A stretch of DNA of 11,451 bases, taken from the NCBI GenBank assembly GCA_964624955.1, contig CAZUZF010000028.1, forward strand, positions 1 to 11,451, given 5' to 3'. Position numbers and translations under genes: made by a program. Source of the DNA: JACQHJ01 sp964624955 (GTDB lineage Bacteria > Patescibacteriota > Microgenomatia > Levybacterales > UBA12049). A model generated the notes under the pieces. The model searched no databases. It was not told the DNA's origin and saw only the letters and a list, made by a program, of their open reading frames with translations. Below, one piece after another: positions 1 to 7,029 of the stretch. Numbering within the stretch: position 1 is the first letter of the stretch; every line of letters begins with the position of its first letter.

Positions 1-76
1 AGGAGTTTACAAAAACGATTTACAATAAAATAAATAACCAAACCACAACCTTTTTTAAATGGCTTCTTAACATGTA

Positions 77-93
77 AACTTCCATTTGAAGTT
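77..93. repeat. Short perfect inverted repeat upstream of the first gene
   Basis: The arms AACTTC and GAAGTT (6 bp each) enclose a 5-nt loop. The repeat ends 4 bp before the extended -10 element at 97-105, so it sits where an operator or the spacer of the promoter would be. No T-run follows on either side, so it is not a typical terminator. A 6-bp AT-rich palindrome can easily occur by chance in this base composition. Confidence 0.25.
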
Positions 94-96
94 CTA

Positions 97-105
97 TGGT
101 ATAAT
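97..105 (+). promoter_or_regulatory. Extended -10 promoter for the first operon
   Basis: The sequence TGGTATAAT is a perfect extended -10 element (TG-N-TATAAT). No good -35 hexamer is seen at 16-18 bp, which extended -10 promoters tolerate. Transcription would begin near position 112 and give a leader of about 12 nt without a Shine-Dalgarno sequence before the ATG at 124. Confidence 0.5.
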
Positions 106-123
106 TTATAGGTTACAAATTTT

Positions 124-645
124 ATGAATAAGGATTTAACAGATGAGATTTTCCACTCTTACACACATGGAATCTTAAACATTACGGGAATAATAGAGAA
201 AATAAGAGAGTTTTTAGAAGAAAGACCAAATGCGCAATATAGTCTTGTTATTGGTACTGATTCCCATGAAAAAAAAGAAGTTCAAAAGAGTAAAGGAAGT
301 AGTATCAATCTTGTTACAGCAATACTGATACATAGAAAAGGCTTTGGGGGAAAATATTTCTGGCGAAGACAGCAGCAAAGAAACATCCATTCATTACGAG
401 AAAAAATCTATGCGGAAACAATGGTTTCGTTAAACTTTGCCTCTATATTTGTACCTTTATTTAAAAAGTCATTAAACGGACATTCTCCTAATTATAATCT
501 TGAAATCCATGTTGACGTTGGAGAGCATGGAGATACAAGAACCATGATTAAAGAGGTAGTTGGAATGGTAACAGGCAATGGATTTGTCGCCAAGACAAAA
601 CCTCATGCGTATGCAGCTTCGTATGTAGCTGATAAACATACATAA
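124..645 (+). CDS. YkuK-type ribonuclease H-like protein (DUF458 family)
   Basis: This 173-aa protein resembles the YkuK/DUF458 family, which is predicted to have an RNase H-like fold. The strand carrying the first acidic residue is VIGTDSH (D46). A second block around R92-E98 (RxKIYAE) offers a glutamate, and the C-terminal block IHVDVGEHGDTR gives D131 and D137. The protein ends in KPHAYAASYVADKHT with D170, which is typical of the family. These acidic residues could form a two-metal catalytic site. The family has no firmly established substrate that I know of, so nuclease activity is inferred from fold. It is the first gene of the + strand cluster, preceded by a TATAAT-type promoter and followed after 18 bp by a metallopeptidase-like gene. 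There is no Shine-Dalgarno sequence before the ATG. The length looks complete. Confidence 0.8.
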   Translation: MNKDLTDEIFHSYTHGILNITGIIEKIREFLEERPNAQYSLVIGTDSHEKKEVQKSKGSSINLVTAILIHRKGFGGKYFWRRQQQRNIHSLREKIYAETMVSLNFASIFVPLFKKSLNGHSPNYNLEIHVDVGEHGDTRTMIKEVVGMVTGNGFVAKTKPHAYAASYVADKHT

Positions 646-663
646 TTTATATTTAATAAATAA

Positions 664-1053
664 ATGCGAAGTACAAAACTGGAGTGGGAACAAGCATCAG
701 ACGTCCATAAGAAAATAACTGATATCTTAAAGGCGTTGGATCTTCCCCATATAAGGCCGGAGAATATTCATTGTTTTCGAACACAGGGATCAAAATCAAG
801 GGCGTACGCTCGAATCTGGTCAATGCCAAAAATATTCCAAAGGGCATTAAATATTCAACCCCACTACGTCATAGAAGTCTTATCAAGATACTATGATAAA
901 TTAGATGAAGACGAAAAATCAAAGGTTATAATTCATGAGCTTTTGCATATTCCCCAGAATTTTTCAGGAGCTTTGGTTCCCCACCGCACAAGATCAAGAC
1001 ACCTGGGTAAGACTGCCAGTAAACTTTTTGAAATATACAAAAACTCTCTATGA
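664..1053 (+). CDS. Small putative metallopeptidase with a HELLH motif
   Basis: This 129-aa protein carries a zincin-type HExxH motif, HELLH at residues 91-95, preceded by a predicted helix (DEDEKSKVII). Histidines at 107 and 113 (VPHRTRSRH) could supply a third zinc ligand. The overall pattern, with YVIEVLSRYYDKL before the motif and HIPxxFSGxxxPH after it, matches the small 'putative (phage) metallopeptidase' proteins seen in archaea, phages and Patescibacteria. A mid-protein basic, aromatic stretch (RTQGSKSRAYARIW, 39-52) precedes it. No signal peptide or membrane segment is visible, so it should be cytoplasmic. The substrate is unknown. The stop codon overlaps the start of the downstream holA by 4 bp (ATGA), which suggests translational coupling. 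The family assignment is by motif and pattern, and proteolytic activity is not proven. Confidence 0.65.
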   Translation: MRSTKLEWEQASDVHKKITDILKALDLPHIRPENIHCFRTQGSKSRAYARIWSMPKIFQRALNIQPHYVIEVLSRYYDKLDEDEKSKVIIHELLHIPQNFSGALVPHRTRSRHLGKTASKLFEIYKNSL

Positions 1054-1739
1054 TTACAGTAATCCATGGCAGTGACATTACAAAATCAAGAAACTTTTAT
1101 ATTGAAACTAGACAAAAAATAGAAAACCCAGATGTATTTGAAGGAGAAAAAATTGATTACAGCACCATATTTCAAACATTTGAGGGAAACAGTCTTTTCT
1201 CCAGCACTAGACATGTATTTGTTGAAAACTTTATTTCCAAAACAAAATCTAACTCCAATGAATTTAAACAAATTGTACAATATCTAAATTCCAATAAAGA
1301 TTTAGAAATAGTCTTTTGGGAAGAAAAAGAATTAACAAAAACACAACTAAATGTCTTTAAAAATCCTTCAGTTACAGTTTTTAACTATCCCCTACTCCTT
1401 TTTACCTTTTTAGATAGCATAAAACCCGCTAGTGTTTTCTCAATTAAACTTTTTCATGATTTACTACAAACAATGGAGACAGAACTAATCTTTTATATGC
1501 TCGTTCGGCAACTTAGATTGCTTCTTGCGGTAACAGATACTACTTCTCAAACAATAGATGAGGTAAAAAGATTAGCACCCTGGCAATTATCAAAACTTAA
1601 AAAACAAGCTTTACTTTTTGGAAAAGAAAAACTGTTAAAAGCGTATAAAAAATTATATAAAATAGATTATGAGACTAAATTTGGACTTTCCAGTTTTAAC
1701 TTAAGCTCTTCCATTGACTTTTTCTTAATAGATTTATAA
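1050..1739 (+). CDS. holA: DNA polymerase III delta subunit-like protein, short form
   Basis: This 229-aa protein is best read as a reduced delta subunit, the clamp-loader subunit that opens the beta sliding clamp. The N-terminus (MITVIHGSD, then FEGNSLFSSTRHVFVENF around 43-62) matches the delta N-terminal domain pattern of a strand followed by the clamp-binding region. The C-terminal 90 residues have the helical delta signature: LIFYMLVRQLRLLL, then LAPWQLSKLKKQA, then a final helix with Y-x-x-D-x-x-x-K (YKIDYETK). Usual delta proteins are about 320-345 aa, so roughly 100 residues are missing, apparently from the middle AAA+-like portion. As in other delta proteins there is no Walker A motif. 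It overlaps the preceding gene by 4 bp and has no separate ribosome binding site. The assignment rests on pattern, not on a search. Confidence 0.65.
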   Translation: MITVIHGSDITKSRNFYIETRQKIENPDVFEGEKIDYSTIFQTFEGNSLFSSTRHVFVENFISKTKSNSNEFKQIVQYLNSNKDLEIVFWEEKELTKTQLNVFKNPSVTVFNYPLLLFTFLDSIKPASVFSIKLFHDLLQTMETELIFYMLVRQLRLLLAVTDTTSQTIDEVKRLAPWQLSKLKKQALLFGKEKLLKAYKKLYKIDYETKFGLSSFNLSSSIDFFLIDL

Positions 1740-1740
1740 T
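1714..1740 (+). promoter_or_regulatory. Promoter for the phosphomutase gene, inside the end of holA
   Basis: TTGACT (1714-1719) and TATAAT (1735-1740) are near-perfect hexamers separated by 15 bp, shorter than the usual 16-18. The -10 box overlaps the holA stop codon. The predicted start of transcription, near 1747, lies 3 nt before the ATG at 1750, so the transcript would be essentially leaderless. Confidence 0.4.
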
Positions 1741-1749
1741 ATAAATGCT

Positions 1750-3144
1750 ATGCCAAAACTGAAAAAAACAATGTTTCGCGAATATGACCTTAGAGGTCGC
1801 GAAGCAGAGGATGAGCTAAACGATAATTCTATATATCATATAGCAAGAGGTTTTGGAAAAATTCTTCACGACAAACAAATTACAGAGGTTGTTGTGGGAC
1901 ATGACGCCCGAGCAACATCTGAAAGTTTCCATGCTCAAACAATTAAGGCACTAACAGAATCAGGAATAAATGTAGTCGATATTGGAACAGTAACTACGCC
2001 AATGAGTTATTGGTCTCAATATCATTTAAAAGTAAAAGGATTGGTTATGATTACAGCAAGCCACAATCCAGTTGGATGGAATGGAGTTAAACTTGGTACA
2101 GATCTTTCAAAAACACTTCTTACGGATGAAATTGAACTTCTTTATTCTATTATAGAAAAAGAAGACTATGTAAATGGAAAAGGAAGCATCAGGAAAGAAG
2201 ATATTAAAGAATCTTATATTAAAGACCTTTTAAAAAGAGCTAATATTACTAAAAAATTCAAGGTACTGATAAATACTGGCAATGGGACAGCTGGCCTTTT
2301 TGCACCAGAACTTATCAAAAGAACTGGCTGTGAAATAGTTGAGTATTTTACCAATGTTGATCCAACATATCCCAACTATACTGCAAATCCAGATGGAACA
2401 GTTATGATGGAAGATACAGGAAAACAAACGGTTGTAAATAACTGCGACGTAGGCATGGCTTTTGACGGAGACGGAGATAGGCTTGGCTTGGTAGATGAAA
2501 AAGGAAATATTATCTGGCCAGACCGTTACATTATCCTTTTATCAAGACTTGTTCTTTCAAAACAGCCTGGTGCAAAAATTGTTTTTGACGTTAAGGTATC
2601 AGAAGCTCTTCCAGAAGATATAAAAGCACATGGTGGTATCCCAATTATGTGGAAAACGGGTCATTCATACATTAAGGCAAAACTTGCCGAAGAAAATGCA
2701 GCGATGGCCGGTGAAATGAGCGGTCATATATTCTTTGTTCAAGACTTTTACGGCTTTGACGACGGACTGTTTGCTGCGTTGAAAATCTTGGAATTTCTCT
2801 CTACACAAAACAAACCACTTTCAGAAATTGTCTCCTCCACTCCGTATTACGTGTCTACCCCCACAATACAAGTACAAACAACAGATGAGGATAAGTATAA
2901 AGTAGTAGATAAACTTGTTAAAGAATTTAAAGAGGAAAGATATACGGTTGTAGACATTAGTGGAGCCAGGGTTTATATGGACGAAGGATGGGGTCTTGTT
3001 AGGGCCTCTTCAAATACACCTACGCTTGTTCTTAGATTTGAGTCAAAAACCCAAGAAGGTCTTGAGAAAATTAAAAAAATATTTAAAGATAAACTTGATA
3101 GGTTTGATGTCGTTAACAAAGAGTGGAACATGACTGGAAATTAA
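1750..3144 (+). CDS. Phosphomannomutase / phosphoglucomutase
   Basis: This 464-aa enzyme belongs to the alpha-D-phosphohexomutase family and interconverts mannose- or glucose-6-phosphate with the 1-phosphate. All four active-site elements are visible. The phosphoserine loop is TASHNPVGWNG, with S104. The Mg2+ loop is DGDGDR, with D239, D241 and D243. The sugar-recognition loop is GEMSGH (321-326). The phosphate-binding loop RASSNTPTLVLRFE (418-431) resembles the AlgC/ManB type rather than the phosphoglucosamine mutase type (RxSGTEP). The N-terminal FREYDLRG is also typical of bacterial PMM/PGM. The length is normal. With the phosphoglucose/phosphomannose isomerase two genes downstream it links fructose-6-phosphate to sugar 1-phosphates for nucleotide sugars. 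Specificity for mannose versus glucose cannot be read from the sequence; dual specificity is likely. Confidence 0.93.
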   Translation: MPKLKKTMFREYDLRGREAEDELNDNSIYHIARGFGKILHDKQITEVVVGHDARATSESFHAQTIKALTESGINVVDIGTVTTPMSYWSQYHLKVKGLVMITASHNPVGWNGVKLGTDLSKTLLTDEIELLYSIIEKEDYVNGKGSIRKEDIKESYIKDLLKRANITKKFKVLINTGNGTAGLFAPELIKRTGCEIVEYFTNVDPTYPNYTANPDGTVMMEDTGKQTVVNNCDVGMAFDGDGDRLGLVDEKGNIIWPDRYIILLSRLVLSKQPGAKIVFDVKVSEALPEDIKAHGGIPIMWKTGHSYIKAKLAEENAAMAGEMSGHIFFVQDFYGFDDGLFAALKILEFLSTQNKPLSEIVSSTPYYVSTPTIQVQTTDEDKYKVVDKLVKEFKEERYTVVDISGARVYMDEGWGLVRASSNTPTLVLRFESKTQEGLEKIKKIFKDKLDRFDVVNKEWNMTGN

Positions 3145-3153
3145 CTGTAAATA

Positions 3154-3681
3154 ATGCAAAAACCTATAAACAATCTTGATCTCTATTCATTCTGTCCCAA
3201 ATGTTCTAATAAACTTAAACTTAAAACAAGAGACAAAACAAAAATTAAACAATGTAGTAATTGTGGTTTTATCTTCTGGAACAATCCAATTGCCTGTTGC
3301 AGCATAGTTCTACACCAAGAAAATAAAGTCTTAATGCTACAAAGAGCCAAAGAGCCTTTTAAAAACTACTGGGTCTTACCAGGTGGATTTATGAATATTG
3401 ATGAAACGCCTCAAGATGCTATTAAAAGAGAAACAAAAGAAGAAACAGGTTTAGATATAGAAATTGACGGAATTGTTGGAGCTTATAGAATAGACAACGA
3501 CCCGAGAGGAATACACATAGATATTATTTATCATACAGAAGTATCAGGTCAAACACCTGTATTAAATAAAAAAGAAGATATAAATTGGGTCTTTTTTCCT
3601 ATAGAACAACTGCCCAAAGATATTGCATATAAACACAAAAATGCTATTATGGATTGGATAGCCTTAAAAGAAAATAAATGA
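3154..3681 (+). CDS. Nudix hydrolase with an N-terminal zinc ribbon
   Basis: This 175-aa protein has two parts. An N-terminal zinc ribbon has the cysteine pairs CPKC (14 and 17) and CSNC (34 and 37). The Nudix fold follows, with a complete Nudix box at 78-100: G78, E84, R92-E93, E96-E97 and G99-L100, matching Gx5Ex7REUxEExGU. The glutamates bind the catalytic Mg2+. The layout resembles the zinc-ribbon part of NudC-like enzymes, but the NADH pyrophosphatase signature after the Nudix box (SQPWPFPxS) is absent, so I do not call it NADH pyrophosphatase. ADP-ribose, nucleotide sugars or another nucleoside diphosphate derivative are plausible substrates. It lies between the phosphomutase (9 bp before) and the isomerase, whose start overlaps its stop (ATGA), so co-translation with sugar-phosphate enzymes is likely. 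Confidence 0.88.
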   Translation: MQKPINNLDLYSFCPKCSNKLKLKTRDKTKIKQCSNCGFIFWNNPIACCSIVLHQENKVLMLQRAKEPFKNYWVLPGGFMNIDETPQDAIKRETKEETGLDIEIDGIVGAYRIDNDPRGIHIDIIYHTEVSGQTPVLNKKEDINWVFFPIEQLPKDIAYKHKNAIMDWIALKENK

Positions 3682-4721
3682 TTGATTTAAATAATCCTGT
3701 CTCATTTAGACATTTAGATCCAAAAGACGTCTATGGATCAACTGGTATGCTTGCTAGTCAAATTGAACAGATCTGGCGAGATACAAAATCACTAAATTTC
3801 CCCGATATTTACAAAGATTTTGAAAATATAATTTTCTGCGGTATGGGAGGATCTGCATATAGCGGATATATAATTAATTCTCTATTTAAAAGTCAGTTAA
3901 GCATTCCCTTAATTTCTAACAATGATTATGACCTTCCTAGTTTTGCAAATAAAAAAAGCTTAATTATTCTCTCAAGTTATTCTGGATCAACTGAAGAATC
4001 ACTTGCTTGTGCAAATGAAGCTTTAGAAAAGGGGTTTACAATCGCAGGTATTACAAACGGAGGAAAATTAGCACAGTTTTTTAAACAGAACGATCTCCCC
4101 TTTTTACAATTTGACGCAAAACATAATCCTTCTAACCAACCAAGGCTTGGAACGGGATATATGGTAATTGGAACTATCGCTCTTTTAACAAAACTTGGAC
4201 TTTTATCGGTTAGCGATAAAGATATCAAAACTGCGGTTTCAGAGCTTGATCAAAATCAGCAAAATATTAAAAGGAAAGCAATTGAGATTGCCCAAGCCTT
4301 AGAAGGATATTTTCCCCTTATTATGTCTAGCAGCTTTCTAAACGGAAACGGGCATGTATTAAGAAACCAATTTAATGAAACTTCCAAAACCTTTGCAGCT
4401 TTTGAAGACATCCCAGAACTTAATCACCACTTAATGGAAGGTTTCAAATATCCAAAGGGTTTGAAAATTAAAGTCCTATTTTTGGATAGCGATTTATATT
4501 CTGACAAACACAAAAAAAGAATTATATTGACCCAAGACGTAGTTTCCAAAAATTCCATAGAAAGTCTGCATTACAAAACTTTGGGATCTACTAAACTTTC
4601 TCAAGTTATTAATGTACTTTCTTTTGGCGGTTACGTTACTTTTTATCTTGGTATTTTACAAAATGAAGATCCAAGCCTAATACCCTGGGTAGACTATTTT
4701 AAAGAAAAGCTTTCTAAATAA
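3678..4721 (+). CDS. Bifunctional phosphoglucose / phosphomannose isomerase
   Basis: This 347-aa enzyme belongs to the SIS-domain PGI/PMI family first known from archaea, and is unlike the classic bacterial Pgi (about 450-550 aa). The first SIS domain has CGMGGSAYSG (54-63), and a phosphate-binding loop SSYSGSTEES lies at 99-108. The family catalytic pair is recognisable: a glutamate in NQFNE (E234) and a histidine in PELNHH (H250). They are 16 residues apart, the same spacing as the known Glu/His pair of the Pyrobaculum enzyme. The enzyme interconverts fructose-6-phosphate with glucose-6-phosphate and mannose-6-phosphate in the cytoplasm. The start codon overlaps the Nudix stop by 4 bp, and the PMM/PGM gene just upstream uses its products. 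The length is slightly above the archaeal norm of about 300-330 aa. Confidence 0.9.
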   Translation: MIDLNNPVSFRHLDPKDVYGSTGMLASQIEQIWRDTKSLNFPDIYKDFENIIFCGMGGSAYSGYIINSLFKSQLSIPLISNNDYDLPSFANKKSLIILSSYSGSTEESLACANEALEKGFTIAGITNGGKLAQFFKQNDLPFLQFDAKHNPSNQPRLGTGYMVIGTIALLTKLGLLSVSDKDIKTAVSELDQNQQNIKRKAIEIAQALEGYFPLIMSSSFLNGNGHVLRNQFNETSKTFAAFEDIPELNHHLMEGFKYPKGLKIKVLFLDSDLYSDKHKKRIILTQDVVSKNSIESLHYKTLGSTKLSQVINVLSFGGYVTFYLGILQNEDPSLIPWVDYFKEKLSK

Positions 4722-4733
4722 ATACAAAACTAC

Positions 4734-4762
4734 TTGTAAATTTGATAAATTAAACTCATAAT
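4734..4762 (+). promoter_or_regulatory. Promoter for pps-eno
   Basis: The 52-bp gap before pps contains TTGTAA (4734-4739), a 17-bp spacer and CATAAT (4757-4762). The predicted transcription start, near 4769, leaves about 5 nt before the ATG at 4774, with no room for a Shine-Dalgarno sequence. The same TTGTAA -35 form occurs before dedA. I see no strong terminator in this gap, so upstream read-through is also possible. Confidence 0.45.
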
Positions 4763-4773
4763 AATGATTAGAC

Positions 4774-7026
4774 ATGGCTGACTCTGCCCATCACATTTTG
4801 TGGTTTAATCAAATTGATAAAGAAGATGTTTCCATAGTTGGTGGAAAAGGAGCAAATCTTGGGGAAATAACCAAAGCAGGTTTTAACGTTCCAGAAGGTT
4901 TCATAATTTCCTCCCACGCATATTATGACTTTATAAGAGAAAATAATCTTGCTATTAAAATTAGACACTTAATTTCCTCTGCTAATTTTGATAATCCCAA
5001 ATCTTTAGATCAGGTTTCAGGGCATATTAAAACATTAATTATCAATGGGAAACTGTCAATTGATTTAATATCCCAAATTTTATCGGCATATCAAAAACTT
5101 AACGAGCCTTTGGTGGCTGTAAGAAGTTCTGCAACAGCCGAGGATTTGGCAAACGCCTCATTTGCAGGACAACAGGAAACTTTTCTAAACGTTAAAGGAG
5201 ACGCTGTTTTAGTTGAAAAAATAAAACATGGCTGGGCGTCCCTATTTGATGCGCGCGCTATTTTTTACAGACACCAGCAAAAGTTTGATCATATAAAGAC
5301 AGGGATTGCGCTTATTATTCAAAAAATGGTTGAGTCTGAAAAGAGTGGCGTAATGTTTACAATAGATCCTGTCACAAACGATAAGAAAACCATTGTCATT
5401 GAGGCAATCCTTGGTCTTGGAGAAATGATTGTACAGGGAGAGGTAAACCCGGATCATTATGAGGTGGATAAAAAGGATTTTAAGATTTTAAATAAAAAAA
5501 TAGGCTTCCAGGACTATCTTTTAAAGAAAAAAGGTACTACAAATAGAAAAATTAAGCTTTCCAAAAAAGACAGTCAAAAACAAAAAATAACAGATAGCCA
5601 GATAAAAGCTCTTGCAAAAGTTGGAAAAGATATAGAAAAACACTATTACTTCCCTCAAGATATTGAATGGGCAATTGAAAAAAATAATATCTATATTGTC
5701 CAAACCAGGGCTGTAACCACTACGTCAAACGATAAGCAACTGGAAAAAACAGTAGAACATATCCCAGCTTCAAAGCTTATCTTAAAAGGAGATCCTGCAA
5801 GCCCCGGAATAGCGTCCGGTCCTGTTAAAGTTATAATGTCTGCAAAGGAAATTAGCAAAATAATTCCAGGTGATGTATTGGTTGCTTCGATGACAAATCC
5901 AGACTACGTGCCCGCAATGAAAAAAGCAGTTGCAGTTATTACCGATTTAGGAGGAAAAACGGCCCATGCAAGTATTGTATCAAGAGAACTTGGTATCCCT
6001 GCAGTTGTAGGAACGCAGGAAGCAACAAAAAAGCTTAAAAATGAAAACATTGTAACTGTTGATGGAACAAAAGGAGAGATTTACGAAGGAGGATATGCTA
6101 CAGCGGGCGCAAGTAAAAACGTTATTGCAGGCGAAATTAAAACAGCTACGAAAGTGTATGTTAATCTTGCGGAACCAGAGCTTGCAGATAAAAACTCAAA
6201 AAGAAACGTTGACGGCGTAGGGCTTTTGCGAGCCGAGTTTATGATGGCAGGAATAGGTGTTCATCCTAAAAAAATGATAAAGGATGGAAAAAGACACGAG
6301 TATGTGGAAAAACTGTCAAATGACATTGCGAAATTTTGTTCAAGTTTTAACCCAAGACCAGTTGTTTACAGATTTTCAGATTTAAAAACCAATGAATACA
6401 GAAATTTAGTTGGCGGAAAAGACTTTGAACCAAACGAACCAAATCCGATGTTAGGTTATAGGGGAGCTTTTCGTTATATCCATGATCCCCAGATTTTTAA
6501 ACTCGAGCTTGAAGCGGTTAAAATGGTCAGGGAGAAAATGGGATATAAAAATCTTTGGATAATGATTCCGTTTGTAAGGACGGTTGACGAACTCGTTAAG
6601 GTCAAAAAGATCATTACGGACTTTGGCCTTCATAGATCCGAGACATTTAAACTTTGGATTATGGTTGAAATACCCTCTAATGTAATTGAACTTGAAAAGT
6701 TTATCGAGGTAGGTATTGATGGCGTGTCAATAGGATCCAATGATTTAACAATGCTTGTGCTTGGAACTGACAGAGACAATTTTGAAGTGGCGCACGAATT
6801 TGATGAAATGAATCCTGCTGCGATGTGGGCTTTTGAAGAAACAATAAAGAAAGCTAACAAATATGGTGTTACCACCTCCATGTGCGGACAGGCAGTCTCA
6901 ACATATCCAGAGCTTGTAAAAAAAATGGTGTACTTAGGCATAACCAGCGTTTCCGTATCCCCCGATGCCATAGAAAACACACGAAAACTTGTTGCACATT
7001 TTGAGAAAGAGTTATTAAATAAATAA
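4774..7026 (+). CDS. ppsA: Phosphoenolpyruvate synthase (pyruvate, water dikinase)
   Basis: This 750-aa protein is a complete three-domain PEP synthase. The N-terminal ATP-grasp domain shows VGGKGANLGE (22-31), AVRSSATAEDL (115-125) and FAGQQETFLNV (130-140). The swivelling phosphohistidine domain has GGKTAHASIVSRELGIPAVVG, with catalytic H398. The C-terminal TIM barrel has SDLKTNEYR (535-543), NPMLGYRGAFR (557-567), VEIPSN (631-636), IGSNDLTML (653-661) and the catalytic cysteine in SMCGQ (C704). It converts pyruvate + ATP to PEP + AMP + Pi, and can support gluconeogenesis or, if reversible, ATP gain in glycolysis. It is shorter than the E. coli enzyme (792 aa) and closer to archaeal forms. 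Pyruvate phosphate dikinase (about 870 aa) and rifampicin phosphotransferase (no C-terminal barrel) fit less well. Enolase follows after 3 bp. Confidence 0.95.
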   Translation: MADSAHHILWFNQIDKEDVSIVGGKGANLGEITKAGFNVPEGFIISSHAYYDFIRENNLAIKIRHLISSANFDNPKSLDQVSGHIKTLIINGKLSIDLISQILSAYQKLNEPLVAVRSSATAEDLANASFAGQQETFLNVKGDAVLVEKIKHGWASLFDARAIFYRHQQKFDHIKTGIALIIQKMVESEKSGVMFTIDPVTNDKKTIVIEAILGLGEMIVQGEVNPDHYEVDKKDFKILNKKIGFQDYLLKKKGTTNRKIKLSKKDSQKQKITDSQIKALAKVGKDIEKHYYFPQDIEWAIEKNNIYIVQTRAVTTTSNDKQLEKTVEHIPASKLILKGDPASPGIASGPVKVIMSAKEISKIIPGDVLVASMTNPDYVPAMKKAVAVITDLGGKTAHASIVSRELGIPAVVGTQEATKKLKNENIVTVDGTKGEIYEGGYATAGASKNVIAGEIKTATKVYVNLAEPELADKNSKRNVDGVGLLRAEFMMAGIGVHPKKMIKDGKRHEYVEKLSNDIAKFCSSFNPRPVVYRFSDLKTNEYRNLVGGKDFEPNEPNPMLGYRGAFRYIHDPQIFKLELEAVKMVREKMGYKNLWIMIPFVRTVDELVKVKKIITDFGLHRSETFKLWIMVEIPSNVIELEKFIEVGIDGVSIGSNDLTMLVLGTDRDNFEVAHEFDEMNPAAMWAFEETIKKANKYGVTTSMCGQAVSTYPELVKKMVYLGITSVSVSPDAIENTRKLVAHFEKELLNK

Positions 7027-7029
7027 TGT

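Noticed and set aside
1..77. Possible C-terminal end of a + strand gene (open from position 3 to a TAA at 75-77)
   Set aside because: The 24 residues are of low complexity and not recognisable, and the other two frames also stop nearby. There is too little sequence to claim a gene.
20..85. 21-codon minus-strand ORF with a basic start and hydrophobic end
   Set aside because: It is very short, has no ribosome binding site, and AT-rich DNA gives such hydrophobic peptides by chance.
4705..4725. Small hairpin around AAAGCTTT at the end of the isomerase gene as a terminator
   Set aside because: The stem is only about 5 bp, is AT-rich, and no T-run follows it.
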